Shown one piece after another: positions 22,647 to 34,312 of a stretch of 64,000 bases of DNA; position 1 is the first letter of the stretch; each line of letters opens with the position of its first letter. This stretch comes from Pilatotrama ljubarskyi. Taxonomy: Eukaryota; Basidiomycota; Agaricomycetes; Polyporales; Polyporaceae. The stretch lies in NCBI GenBank assembly GCA_022385805.1, contig MU277685.1, positions 402,782 through 466,781 of the forward strand, written 5' to 3'. The position numbers and the translations under genes were made by a program. The notes beneath the pieces were generated by a model. It did no database searches. It worked only from the letters and a program-made list of their open reading frames with translations, and was not told the origin of the DNA.

Positions 22647-23802
22647 AGTAAAAAGAACAGGTTACAGCAAGTATTGTGAACGGATATCTGAGGTATGGTG
22701 GCAGACAGTGCACTCTCTCGCCACAACGCGATGGAGTTGGGTGGGGGAGGGGCGAGGGAGGCAACGCGGAATAAGCGGCATAAGCCATCCAAATATGCCC
22801 AATTGTCCGATTCATCTGGGCGCCCGGCACGGGGCTTGTCCAACTCCCGCCAGTGTCTGCTTCTGGACAAGCGGACTTGGTAGTCGCTGAGATCGCTCAC
22901 CTGCAGGGCGCTCTGCGCTCTGGCGCTGCTATGGGCAAATCAGGATCATAGGTTGCACGAAAGAAGGCCAGAACATACTGCCAAACGCCCGGGCGGTGCT
23001 CGAACGTGCCATGTGGACATAGGTGCGATGCCGGCACTGGTACTCTGTGAAAGAAGAGTATCAGGGCCGTTTGAACAGCTCACTGGCCAGCGCGAGCGGA
23101 CGGCATGAAGCCTCCGAGGGACGGCCGATCGAGCGCAGCCTGCTCTTCTCCTGTGCTGCGTATAGCGGAGTCGTGTCTGGATGCCTTTGAGAACCTGCTC
23201 GAATGGTGTGCTGCATAGAGTACCCATGTCGCATCCTCGCGTCTGCAAGCCAGACCTAGTACACAGTGCTGATGATGTCAGAGTCACGGTGTCGACTATA
23301 GTGGTCCAGAGCGACTACTGGATCAGGAGCATATCTAGAGCCAGTGGTCGTGAGCAGTACGATCGAGACGCCCGAGGAAGGGGCACTGGCAGGTCGCGGC
23401 CACGTGCGCGTGTATCGAGCGGGCAAAAGTCGGATGCGTGGGGGAGAGGACCCGGATGGCCGTTGTCACGGCTGCCACTGCCAGTGGGCCGTCTGCACCC
23501 AGTCCTCCTCGGACGTCTGACGGCGAGTGAGCGCCGATGTACGTCTCAGCCATGCGCAGCCCACAGCCCGAACTGGCTCCTCAGCCCGGACTATGCGCCT
23601 GGGCGAGAGCAGTTCCGGCCGCCAGTACCTCCGAGTCTCCCACACCAGCATCTTGCCGGCCTCAGAACACCTCCACCTCTTGCGTATAAAAGCGCACTGA
23701 GGACGGCCATAGCCCTCCAGTCAAGCATCATCTTGCAATCCACGCACCCATCCAACCACCTCTTTTACGATCACACTCCACGACCTCTTACGAACCCCAG
23801 CA
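22647..23802. other. Intergenic with promoter of the Kre9-like gene
   Basis: No gene seen in the first 700 bp; several open frames lack ATG or family features. From about 23365 the sequence belongs to the right duplicated segment and ends in a TATA box (23685) and the 5' UTR of the gene starting at 23803. Confidence 0.5.
23685..23692 (+). promoter_or_regulatory. TATA box of the Kre9-like gene
   Basis: TATAAAAG lies 118 nt upstream of the ATG, preceded by CTCTTGCG, which is also present in the decayed copy. There the box itself reads TACAAGG. Confidence 0.65.
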
Positions 23803-24374
23803 ATGAGTTCGCGCACCTCCTCCGTCCTCCTCTTCTTCGCCGCCCTCTTCGGCATCTTCCTCCAGCTCGTTGCTGGTGTGCCCCTCGAGACGCGTGACGT
23901 CTACGCGCCCCCGATCCTGTACCCGCACGCGGGTACTGTCTGGTACAAGCACCAGACCCATAACGTCACCTGGTGAGTCCCTACAATGACCTGGCGTTTG
24001 AGACCCACATTGACTGTGTCCGTCACAGGGACGTCTCTGACCCGCCGGTGAACATCACCAACAAGTTCGGCAGGATCATGCTCAGGAAAGGCGGCATTGC
24101 GACTCCCTGTAAGTAACTCGCCGATTTGCTCGCATGTCCGTGGAGCAGTACGCTGACGTGAACTTTGTCTCCAGTGATCCTCGCTGACGGCTTCGACATC
24201 CTGCTCGGCCGCATCGAGGTCCAGGTCCCGTGGGTCATCGACGGCAGCGACTACGAGCTCGTCTGTAAGTGCAACCCATGTCACATCTCCTTTGCGGGTG
24301 CAGGCTGATGATGCACGATGGCAGTGTTCGGCGACTCTGGCAACTGGAGCCAGGACTTCACCATCAAGCAGTAG
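23803..24374 (+). CDS. Small secreted Kre9/Knh1-like (Ser-Thr-rich GPI-anchor N-terminal domain) protein
   Basis: Short secreted protein of about 130 residues. An N-terminal signal peptide (SVLLFFAALFGIFLQLVAG) is followed by one beta-sandwich domain of the Kre9/KNH type: AGTVWYKHQTHNVTW, then GRIMLRKGG, ILADGFDILLGRIEVQVPWV, YELVLFGDSGNWSQDFTI. Trp-Tyr/Asn-Val-Thr-Trp near the start and the S-x-x-F-T-I end are typical. Four exons join in frame. Potential N-glycosylation sites are NVT, NIT and NWS. Unlike yeast Kre9 it has no long C-terminal part and no visible GPI signal, so it is probably a free secreted or wall-associated protein. Strong TATA box upstream. A pseudogene copy lies at 20235. 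Confidence 0.8.
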
Positions 24375-24836
24375 TCCTGCTCTCCCGCGGCCTGGGACTG
24401 AGCGCGCGCCGCTCTCATGGTGACCATGAGTGGATCGCTCGTTCCTTGCAGTGTAGCGTAGTAGCTGGAGCATCGAGGCCAGCTCTACCTCATCATTCGT
24501 CTTCGAGATGGACTTCGTTTAGGCACGGACCTTTGTCATGGACTCATCACGTTGTTGTACCTTCGGACTCTTCAGTGTAGAGTACTGCTGTATCTCTGTA
24601 CTATGTACAGTCTCCCCTCCGCTGATATCACGTGCAATAACGAGTGAATGCGACAGCGCATGAGAATTGAGTTAGTCGCGGAATGCACTGATGCACACGT
24701 CGCAGGAAGAGTCGTCTGAGTATTTGAGGTCACCGACCGCTTGAAAATTAACATCTGCTGCTTGTGATTGCAATCACAGTCCATCAACTGGAACACCTGG
24801 GTATAATGACACGTGCCATCCCCTGTAAGCCCACGA
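24375..24836. other. Intergenic
   Basis: 3' flank of the duplicated segment (to about 24562) and 3' region of the convergent F-box gene. No gene seen. Confidence 0.5.
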
Positions 24837-26522
24837 CTAATAGTCCTCCTCCAGAGGAACCATCCCCTGCGCCACCAGCACAGCCCTCGCCCCCTCCCTC
24901 TCGAACCGATCCCACTTCCCAGTCGTGATATCCGCCAACCTCCAAGCCTTCGACCCTCCCCCATCCATTCCAACGACGTCCAGGAACACGCACTGCAGCC
25001 CGGGGACGCTGCGCGTCAGCGCCTCGAGGACCATCACGTCGCACGTCCTCTCAGGGCCTCGTTGGGAGGACGGAGCGGTGAGGTCGACCTCGTGCGGGCC
25101 GGCGTGGTGCGCAAGGGGGAGCTGGCTGTGTTTGGCGTGGATGAGGAGGTGCGTGAGGGAGGGCGCGTTACGGAGGAGGCTGAAGTGTTTCTGCCGGTCG
25201 TGCGTGAGCCCCGCTTGATTTAACGACGAACGGTAGGGGCACGGGGACTCACCAGTACACCCGAGACGTTGAGCTCGAACGGGCTGGGTGCGGCGTCGCA
25301 CAAGTCCAGTAACAACCTCACCACGCTCTTGGTTGCACAGATAGCCTGGAACAGGTCCGCCACCCCCATCGGAAAGTCCTTCGAGCCCACACAGCAATCT
25401 AGCCTCGCGGGACGCACGTCCGCCAGCGCAGCACGTACTATCGCCGGCTCCACAGGCGTGCCAGTTATACCGCCGATCGAGCGTAGATTCAAATGCGAGA
25501 CCTTGCAGGAGAGCCCGAGGAAGTACAGGTCAGACAGGGACCTAATACTGAGGAGGTGGAGCTTTCTCCAGCAGTCCCCGCCCCGGGCCTTCCGAACCGC
25601 ATCCTTCGTCGCCGCGCGCCATTCCCGGCCTACAGATAAAGACGGGTCGGGTTCACGGTCGAGTCGCCCCCCGCCCGCCTTCAACGCGTCCATGTACACG
25701 CGGCGCGCGTTCGGGAACACCCGCATGAGGTTACGGCCTACGTTGAGATCGCCCTGGAGCATGCCAAGCCGTAGCTCGCGCACCTGCGGAAAGGAGGCGG
25801 TGTGGTCGGGGAGAGCGATGGAGGACTCCCCGGACTGAAGCGCGAGGTGGGTGAGAGTAGCGTGGTGCTTCCCGACGTATTGCAGCGCGTCGCGGCTGTC
25901 CCGGAACCCAGTGTGCAGAGCGAGGCGCTGTAAGGGGCTGGTGACTTCAGCGAGCACGGACGTGTACTCGCTCGTCAGACCAGACAGCATGATGCTCTGC
26001 AGAGCCGGCAGGAAAGCGAGCGCCTCGCGGATCTGCCGCGGAGAGAAGGTGTACGAGACGTTCAAGAGCGTGAGGCTCGTCAGATTGCACGCGCGGTGGA
26101 GCAGCCCCGCGATCGCGTCCCCCATCTGCACGGGGGAGAGCGCCCCCTTCGAGCGGCCCTCGAGTGGGTGCACGCGCGCCCGTCGCAGCAGGCGGAACCG
26201 CTCGTCGTCCTCCGCATGGGTGCCCTTGTGCATGAACGCGGAGAAGGACGCCATGTTCTCGGAGGTGAGGTGCACGGGGCGGTTGACGAGCTCGGGGGCG
26301 AGTGCACGGTGCAGCGCGTGGCACGTGCGAGTGAGGACAGAGAGGTAGCGCGGGGAGAGGAAGGGGGCAATGTGAAGGAGGACGTCGAAGGGTAGCTTGA
26401 GGATGTGTGGCGGCTGGCGCTCGGGCTCCTCTCTCGAGCTGTGTCTGGGAGAAAGTCAGCGCGCGTTACGCTGTGGCGAGATAGCGAGCTTACCCCTGTG
26501 ATATTCTCGAAGGCAGTCCCAT
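24837..26522 (-). CDS. F-box/LRR-type protein
   Basis: Probable substrate-recognition subunit of an SCF ubiquitin ligase. A short first exon (MGLPSRISQG) joins an exon that begins with the F-box: LPFDVLLHIAPFLSPRYLSV, then LTRTCHALHRALAPELVNRP. It continues for about 350 residues with degenerate leucine-rich segments such as CNLTSLTLLNVSYTF, LPALQSIMLSGLTSEY and LHLLSIRSLSDLYFLGLSCK. A last exon reads FSLLRNAPSLTHLLIHAKHS and ends PLEEDY. This architecture is a large, fast-evolving family in Agaricomycetes; the target is unknown. Start chosen because the first intron join (GG-A) restores the F-box frame. Confidence 0.78.
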
Positions 26523-27740
26523 TTCGTTGCGGGTTATCGGTCGGAGAAGGTGCACTTGTCAGAGGTCTGTGCAGGAGCTGCCAGAGCACGAGAGCCGGCC
26601 ACTTATGTACGGCGAGGACACGCCTCCCTGCACGTACAGCCCTGAGTTCCATGGACGCCTCCTAGATACGCACAATTGAGCATCTAGAGAGCCTTGGACA
26701 ACCCAGTAGGCGCCAGCCCGAGAAACGATAGAGTTTACGATGTCATGGGAAGACAATTCGTACAGCTCTGCACAGGTGCAGCACCCTCCGCACACTCGTG
26801 ACTCTCAAGTGTGCTTCTCAGAGGAATTGTGGGCGCGCCTCGAGGCGTTTGCGGTGTAAAGGGGGGATGCCTGGGAGAGTGCAAGGTCAACCAACTGCCG
26901 TGATACACGGGCGGAAACCACCTGCAGGAAGAACCCAATCCGATGCTGACGACCGTCTCAGTCAAGTTCGAGGGCCATGGCCATCGAGAGCACTCACCCC
27001 GCTTTACGGGCGACCGGCGACCCTTGCAGCTTGCAGTCGGGTCGGGACTGGGAGAGCATCGCGGCCGACCGCACGTGTAGCGCGGGTCAAATGTCGGCGC
27101 ACTGACCACAGTGTGGACAAGTTTCCGAAGGAGGTAGAAAACATTCCTGGTCATGAGCTGATCTTATTCTGATTAGATCGTCGAGTCCGGTAGGTCCGGA
27201 GAGTCGTCTTCGGCGGCGCTCGCTCGACGTCGCATATGTCCACTGTGTTGCCTGGCGTGAGCACCAGGCTTGCGGATGTACATGCAACAACCGAGAAAGA
27301 CATGTGTGCCGCCTGCGATGGCAGAGCACTGAGAGCGGACGAACTTGGACTTGGCATGCGTGGGTGTGGCGAGAGCGACACACCGAATCGGGACGCAGCC
27401 ACGCGCACGAGGAAGCAGGAAAAAATAATATTCAACGCCTGCCCAGCGAAAAGACCCGACGACATTTCCACTCGATCGACAAGCGCAAAAAATGAAAACC
27501 AGCCAAAATTCGGCGTGCTAGAGCCCGACTCGGAGAGTGCGAGGATTATTGCTTCGCGAGAGTCCAGTAATACCGACAGAGAAGACCGTCGAGCCCGAGA
27601 GGACTGGGCAGCTTAGGTCGGCCGCCCGCTATATAGCTAGTATATCTTCCTGGGCCCTCGACTGCGTGAACTCAGTACTCATCTCTTCTTCCTCTCTTCC
27701 ATCGCTTCGCCTGCCATCCAAGTCTGAGCTCCGCCTGGGA
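26523..27740. other. Intergenic, divergent spacer F-box / ALDH
   Basis: 1.2 kb with no gene that can be supported; the longest frames (for example 27236-27616) lack family features. The right end has a TATA-like TATATAG at 27630. Confidence 0.45.
27630..27636 (+). promoter_or_regulatory. TATA-like box of the aldehyde dehydrogenase gene
   Basis: TATATAG 105-111 nt upstream of the ATG at 27741. Position fits; unproven. Confidence 0.4.
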
Positions 27741-29857
27741 TGTCGTCCGAGTCGACGCTCGTCCTCAACACCCCCGCAGAGGTCGATGAGGTACGTGGAA
27801 CGCCTCCAGTGCCTCCACGGTAGCACGGCGGTGGCGCTCGCCGAGCCTTGGCTCTCCTTCCGCGAAGGCTGGCCGGCGCGCCTCCCCATGTCCCTACGGG
27901 ATGCACTGTGAGCGTTACAGGAGAACGATATTGATGCCCCGCATACGCAGTTCCATGCACGCCTCTCACAGACGTTCCAGTCTGGGGTAACGCGTCCGCT
28001 CGCGTACCGCAGGCGCCAGCTCCTGCAGCTCGCGCGCATGCTGCAGGACAACCACACCGCGTTCGAGGACGCGATCCTCGCGGATCTGAACAGGCCGCGC
28101 ATCGAGACGACCGTCGCGGAGGTCGCGCACCTTATCACCTCTACCCTCAACGCGGTGACCAACCTCGAGGCCTGGGCCGCCCCGCAGCCGTGCCCAACCC
28201 AGGAGGAGTGGCGCAGCGGCTGGGGCGCGACGCTCTACAAGGAGCCCAAGGGCGTCGCCCTCATCATCTCGTACGTATCCCGGCCTCTATTTGACATCGT
28301 CTGCGCGTCCTCCGTGTCATCGCGCGAGAGGCCTCTTGGCTATCGCTATCAATAGCCTCGTCTTCTCTTCTCAAGGCTATGTTTATGCCTCACTGGATTC
28401 CGTGGGTGCGAAGATAGATGCTAATCACGCGTTCTCTGTAGGCCGTGGAACTACCCGCTCGTCCTGACGGTTAATCCGCTCATCGGAGCGATCGCCGCGG
28501 GCTGCCCCACCCTGCTCAAGCCTTCTGAGCTCGTCCCCGCATTCTCCCAGCTCCTGTATGACCTTATCCCGCGGTACCTCGACCCCGCCGCCTACGCGGT
28601 CGTGAAAGGTGGTGTGCCCGAGACGACGCACGTACTCGAGCTGCGCTGGGACCACATCCTCTACACGGGCAACGGCTGTGTCGGGCGCATTGTCGCGACC
28701 GCCGCGGCGAAGCACCTCACGCCCGTCACGCTGGAGCTCGGCGGCAAGTCCGGGGTGGTCATCGCGGACGACTGCGATCTTGACCTAGCGGCGCGCCGGA
28801 TTCTGCACGGGAAGATACAGAACGCGGGCCAGCTGTGCGTGTCTCCGGACTATGCGCTCGTGCCAAGGCACCGCGTGGATGCATTCGTGGAAAGCTTGAA
28901 GAAGGCGCACGATGAGTTCTGGCCGGCGGGTGAGCACCCGTTGACGGGGAGCAAGCCGATCAGCAACATCGTCAACCCCAGGCATCATGCGCGGCTGGTG
29001 GATCTGCTGCAGCGGACGAAGGGCAAGGTCGTCCTTGGCGGGGAGGTCCACCATGACAAGAGCATTTCCCCTACGGTCTTCAAGGACGTTCCGGAAGACG
29101 ATGTGCTGATGGACGAGTGAGTGTTCCTCGCCCGTACTCTGCTTCGTGACCGATGGATATTGGCTTACGCATGTCCGTAGGGAGATCTTTGGACCCTTCC
29201 TCCCAATAATCTCTGTTGACGATATCGACCATGCTATCCGTATTCTCAACTCAAAGTGAGTAGCTAAGCGTGCCCTCCGCACCGGCATGTTCACGCATGT
29301 CACCGTCGCAGGCCTACTCCGCTCGTCATCTACCTCTTCACACACCAGGAGGAATTGAAGGATAAGTGTAAGTAGCGCCTGCTCAACTGTGTCTGTGCGG
29401 GTTGCTGAAGTCTCGGGCAGTCCTGCAGCGGACGAGGAGCGGACAGCTAGTCATGAACGATGTGATCATGCAGCTTACCGGTGAGTCTCAAGATCGCCAG
29501 CTTGTTCTTGTCCCGCGATGTTCATGACGGTGCAGTGCATGAGATGCCATTCGGCGGCCTAGGAGAGTCTGGATGTGAGCTTCTCTCGTGTCTTCCGGCC
29601 GGATCTGATCTGACAACGACGCTCTAGACGGAAAGTGGTTCGGCCAGACGACCTTCGACACCTTCACCCACTTCCGTGGGTGCATCAACATCCCCCCTGC
29701 GTATGTTTGCTGCTCTGCCTTTGCCGATAGTTGTTCTCTGACTTGTGATGACCTGCATAGTCAAGAGCCGTTCCTGCAGGGTAGATATCGCCCGTATACG
29801 GACGACAAGTACCAGGCGGCTTGCGCGCCCGGCAAGGTCAAGATACCTGACGCGTAG
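27741..29857 (+). CDS. Aldehyde dehydrogenase (class 3 / fatty aldehyde type)
   Basis: NAD(P)-dependent aldehyde dehydrogenase resembling fungal Hfd1-type enzymes that oxidise fatty aldehydes. The first exon encodes MSSESTLVLNTPAEVDE, followed by a relatively long intron (about 155 nt). Motifs: LALIIS then PWNYPLVLTVNPLIGAIAAG (cofactor region), GNGCVGRIVATAAAKHLTPV, LELGGKSGVVI with the general-base Glu, and IQNAGQLCVSPDYALV with the catalytic Cys. EEIFGPFLPIISVDD follows, then the C-terminal MPFGGLGESG and FTHFRGCI. The protein ends GKVKIPDA, without an obvious membrane tail. At least seven short introns, all with GT-AG ends; the frame is open throughout. TATA-like box upstream. Confidence 0.87.
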
Positions 29858-30107
29858 GTGCCACGAAGGGAGAGGGAGCGCTCGAATCATGTATGTAGGT
29901 TACTGGTAGATGCTTGTATGGTTGTGGTCGGAGGGTATGCATGCAATAGTATTGGGAGACAGTATGCAATCGCTGCTTCGGGGAGGCTTGATGTTTTCGA
30001 TGAAGTCGCTCCAGCCATGCTGTATGAATGCGAAGGCCAGCGCATGGCCTGAATGGCACTTCTCTTTTTGGGCCTTGTTGATAGACCACAAATCACGAAG
30101 CATCGCA

Positions 30108-30899
30108 TTAGGCAGGGATGAGTCCACATAGCAGGGATGTCGCGCGAACTAGACTTTGTTCGACTTGGGGATCCTTGGCGGGCGGAGCACGTTCCCTCTG
30201 CACAAAACAGTCAATCCACTCATTTCGCAGTGCACTTGAAACGTTCGCAACGCACCTATGCAGCACCGCCAACTGGTGCCGGTCCGATTTCTGTTTGAGC
30301 ACCGGGCTCTCGCCCTTCACCACCGCGATCACCTCGCGCGCCAGCCTCTCCGCCATCTGCTTCCCTCCCCTAGAATGGCTCGCCTCCCAAATCCACTTGA
30401 TCGCCTGTCTTGCACGCTGACGCTCGTTGAGCGGCATCGGGAACACGAACTGCTTCGCCGCGCGCTTGAACTGGCGACAGCGCAGGAGCGGCGCGGCGGT
30501 CATGACGGCCTGGCGGAGGATGGGCATCGGGGGCGCCTTTGTGAACGCGTGGATGTGCAGCAGCATCTTGCTCGTCATTTTGGCGGCCCGCTGCCGCTGG
30601 CCGTTGAACATGAGAAAGTTGGTGAAGAGCGCGAGCAGGGGGTCTTCGGCGGGCGGGATGTGGATGACGGGCTGGGCGGCGGATGGGTTTGCACGGGACA
30701 CGGAAGAAGAGGTGCTCGCTACATTGGAGACTTGCGACGACGGCGAGATGCTGGACAGCAGGCCCGCCTCGCTGGCTTCGGGTGCCGCATGCTTGACAGC
30801 GTCGGCGGCGGCGTTGTCGGTCAGCGTGCGGATGTTCGCTGCTCGGCGGAACGAGACTCTTGCCACCGCATGTCGTACACTTGCCAGCATGTCTGACAT
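30108..30899 (-). CDS. RSM7: Mitochondrial small-subunit ribosomal protein uS7m
   Basis: Homolog of bacterial S7, a primary 16S-like rRNA binder in the head of the mitochondrial small ribosomal subunit. Single exon of 263 residues. The basic N-terminal region (MLASVRHAVARVSFRRAANI) looks like a mitochondrial targeting peptide. The S7 core follows: LFTNFLMFNGQRQRAAKMTS, then PILRQAVMTAAPLLRCRQFK, LNERQRARQAIKWIWEASHS and MAERLAREVIAVVKGE. The C-terminal extension is about 60 residues. One of the few intronless genes here. It is convergent with the aldehyde dehydrogenase. Confidence 0.88.
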   Translation of the reverse strand: MSDMLASVRHAVARVSFRRAANIRTLTDNAAADAVKHAAPEASEAGLLSSISPSSQVSNVASTSSSVSRANPSAAQPVIHIPPAEDPLLALFTNFLMFNGQRQRAAKMTSKMLLHIHAFTKAPPMPILRQAVMTAAPLLRCRQFKRAAKQFVFPMPLNERQRARQAIKWIWEASHSRGGKQMAERLAREVIAVVKGESPVLKQKSDRHQLAVLHRCVANVSSALRNEWIDCFVQRERAPPAKDPQVEQSLVRATSLLCGLIPA

Positions 30900-31259
30900 A
30901 TTTCAGGTCGTTAATCCATGAGTCGCCTCATTCATCGCAGAAGACAGTCGATGAGAGGCCCGCAGCTCACCGTCGTCGCAGTCCGAGAGGTAGCAGTCCA
31001 GAAAGTAGGCGCCCGTGAGCAAGAATTCCGTACTTCCTTTCTGGGAATGATCAGCGCTTGACTTCTTGACTTGGACCGACAGGCGGAGACGGCCGACGCC
31101 CACATACGCGCAGAAACATCATATTCATTACTACGCGGAATCACTGTATGCTACATTACATCCTGCGGTGGTACAACAGGATTGCGGGTATCAAGAATAA
31201 GTACGTTCCTAACACATAAGGCGAGTCTATCCTAGGAGCGAGTCCAAGTCCATCTTCGA
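30900..31259. other. Intergenic
   Basis: Promoter side of the uS7m gene and 3' end of the PIN-like carrier. Small open frames at 30903-31144 (minus) have no recognisable content. Confidence 0.45.
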
Positions 31260-33202
31260 TCACATTTTCGATAGCAAGAGGCCCACGACAACGAAAACAA
31301 TGGTGAGGGGAGGCGTGAGTAGACAGTATGACCAGAAGATAGTCCGGCTGATGAGCCTCTCGAAGGCGTCTCCTGATGCCGCCTGTGTGATTTGGGCAAG
31401 CGTGAGCGCAGGCGGCGCGGAGATGAGCAATGCGTTCGTGACTATGAACACAGGGCTACAGTCCATCCGATCAGCTTGATGGACTACTTTCAGGATTCAA
31501 AATAGGTGGACGTACTCTTTGAAGACGTCCTGGAATGCCCATTTCCGCGACAGGACCATGAGCGGGAGGAGCAAGAGAGGCGTGATGATCATCCTCGACA
31601 AGATAGCGACCAGCACCGTCTTAGTCTCCCCTGGGCGCGTCTTCTTTTTCGCTGACGTCCCGAGACCAAGGGCCATCCTCTGCTCCTCGCGCTTGCCGCC
31701 CGTACGCGCAAGCACTTCTCGCACATTCTCGAGGATCAGTGACGTGCGCGACAACGATGCGCCCTTGCACGTCCCGTAACCCCGATGCAGCGGGAGCGTC
31801 TCAGAGCTACGTCCTTCTTGCCCTGTGTTCGAAGAGTCCGCGGAAGGCGTGTCGAAGTACGCGCCGAGGACGACGAGGGTTATGGGGATGGAGCACTTCC
31901 CTGCCTGAGTAATTGCTCCTTTGATGGGCGGCATGTGCTGGTCAAGCGTATACTGCAACGGACGGATGCAGGCGACGATAAGGGACGCCAAAGCCGCCCA
32001 GAGCGGCACGGTCATGAAGTCGCGGAACGTGCGCCAAGCCTTAACTGCTTTCTGCTTGCTAGTTTTCCACCGATGTCGTCGCGGCGCGGGTGATGGTGCG
32101 GATGCTCCTGAGCATAGACCTTGAACATGCTCATCGCCCGCTCCAGACACTCCAGCCTCACCCAAGAGCGTCCTCGGATTTGACTCAAACGACGCGGAAG
32201 AGTTGCGGTTTTCCCGGTACACCGACGAGGACTCAACGTCCGTCATCGAGTCGTCCGTATCCGGGGTAGGTGAGAGGTTCGCATGGCGCAGGATCTGCTC
32301 CTCCTCAGCAGACGGAGGGAAAGGGTCCTCCCGCGGGGTCAGGAGGGGCCTTGCCTCTCCAGCGGCTTCATCATCTGGGTCCGCCTGAGAGAGAAGGCGA
32401 ACTCCGTAACTCCATCGCAACTGCGCCCCGCTGGTGAGTGAAGTATGCATGATGGGGGTGATCGGATACACCTACCACCATACCGAGCGTCGAGTACAAG
32501 ACGAGGTAGGTCAGGGCTCGGCCGACCATCGCATCGGTGTTGTCGTCATCCGTCCATTTCAGCCCCGGCACGCTGATAGCCAGGCTTTGCATGAGTGCGA
32601 TGGGGAGAGAGTTGGAGTTCATGAACATCGACGCGGCCATGGCAAATGCTCTGCAGTGGTTTACTCAGCAAGGAGATGCCAACCGCACGACGAAGGCTAC
32701 GCACCTCTGCGACTGCTTGAGCCGCAGGACGACGCTGAGGACGTACGCCACAAACATCGACACGAGTGTAGTGATGCAGAAGAATATAGGTATGATCCAT
32801 AGCTCCTGCAGCTTCGCTGATGGCACCGTCAGCTTCTTCACGCATTCCAGTACTCCCGGACATGCGCACCTGGAGTGAGGAAGAATGCCACTTTAGAGAA
32901 TAGCAGGGAGGGGGTGAATATCGAGATGTTGAGTCGATTGAGTTTCTGCGAACAGTGGACGCGTGAGACTCTCCGGAAAGTGCTCGCATACGGGCAGTCA
33001 CCGCTTACCTTCTGGGTGTTTTTGTCTATGATGCCCTTACTCGCAAGGACGTACCCAGCGAAGCATATTAGGAAGACTTCTAGGATAGACTACCACCCCC
33101 GCGACGGAAGGTCATGAACACTGGATGCACGACGACCAACGCCCAGCAACGACGTACTTCGAAGGTAGTCTTGAGCAGCGGCCCAATCGGCGTTCGTGGC
33201 AT
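31260..33202 (-). CDS. Auxin-efflux-carrier-like membrane transporter (PIN/Ecm3 type)
   Basis: Member of the Mem_trans (auxin efflux carrier) family, similar in layout to yeast Ecm3. A short first exon (MPRTPIGPLLKTTFE) joins SILEVFLICFAGYVLASKGI, giving the first helix. Next come KLNRLNISIFTPSLLFSKVA, a third helix block, AMAASMFMNSNSLPIALMQS with SLAISVPGLKW, a long hydrophilic loop of about 200 residues rich in Ser, Pro and Asp, then VPLWAALASLIVACIRPLQY, CSIPITLVVLGAYFD and VLVAILSRMIITPLLLLPLM. The last exon gives two more helices and ends LLLSKM. Ten or so helices around a central loop are typical. Probably an endomembrane or plasma-membrane carrier; substrate unknown. Introns are short and frame-preserving. 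Confidence 0.82.
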
Positions 33203-34312
33203 CGCCAAAGGCCGTATCACAAGCAGAAGGCGGGTCGTCTACAGTGCGGAACGGGCGAGGCAGAGTAATCAGGATGGACGACCGTGCACACTCCGGCGGA
33301 CGCACTGTATTTATCGAAGCAAGGGGTCGTCGAAGACTCAATACTGCTATAAGAGCGTGCTATTTCTGGCACCGTACGGATGTGGAGGAGGAGCTCTCTA
33401 GGGGCGTGTTACGCTGCAGGCAGCTGCAGGCCGACAGCGGCTCGTTGCGCGTTGTGTCATAGCGCAGCTATTTCTGAGACGCCGTGAGTGGAGTGCTCTG
33501 CCGCATCAGGGTCCGGGCGAGTCTGATTTTAGCTTACGACCGATGAGATCGAGCGACACGTTCCCCGAGTCTGAAAGCCAAGCCCAAGCTAGATACTTCG
33601 CCGTGGCGGACGGACTTCGAGGAAGTGCTGAAGACCGGCCTAGTGACGACAGCGTTGCTAGTCAGGAAAGGCGTCGGACGGAGGAGGATGCGACACGAGG
33701 GACGCGACGGACTTTTGGGAGCGTCGCCTCCTGATTGCATGTGGAGCGTTGAAGTCAGCGTCGAGTGATTTGGAGCAACGTCGCTTTGCTGATCCACAGA
33801 TCCAGACCGTGGCAGGCGGGCCCGCAGACACAGCCGTGTCGTGGGTATGTGGCTGTGCCGGACCGGTGCGCGGATTGGCTGGTTCAAGATACGACTCTGA
33901 GGAGGAAACTTCGGATGAGTTCGTCATGAACTCGGGCAAGTTGAAGGCTGCTCGAGGCATCTGCGGAGAATGTCAACCACACGCTATTAGCGTAGTCAAT
34001 CTCTCCAGGTAGATCCGGTCAGCCGAGAGGTGGATTCACAGCGCGACATCCGCACGATAGCCTCGTGTGATCCTGCGGTCATGAAGACATCGAGGCCGAG
34101 TATCCTCTGTTGGCAGCCCAACTAGGAACCGAAACGCAAGATCAGGAACACGGTGATGTGCGGTTGAAGATATGCAAGGCCCCTTTTAAACGTGACCAGC
34201 AGCGTCATACAAATAGTTTCGAGTGTAGATTACCTGCATAGTCCGATGATAACAATAACAAAGCGTCAGTAACCTCCACCGTCCCTGAACCATGACACCC
34301 CACACGACAGCC
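33203..34312. other. Intergenic 1.1 kb
   Basis: Promoter of the PIN-like gene on the left. Two plus-strand frames (33543-33734, which has an ATG, and 33749-34012, which does not) show acidic, Ser-rich composition and could be exons of an unrecognised small gene. The right end is the 3' side of the NIPA-like gene. Confidence 0.4.

Larger units (their letters stand above)
23365..24562 (+). repeat. Right copy of a segmental duplication
   Basis: Counterpart of 19860-21010, about 3.5 kb away in the same orientation, including promoter, gene and 3' flank. This copy keeps an intact gene. Boundaries are estimated from the outermost shared words. Confidence 0.75.

Noticed and set aside
30258..30921. 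Plus-strand frames of 212 and 164 codons
   Set aside because: Antisense of the uS7m gene, whose protein is clearly recognisable.
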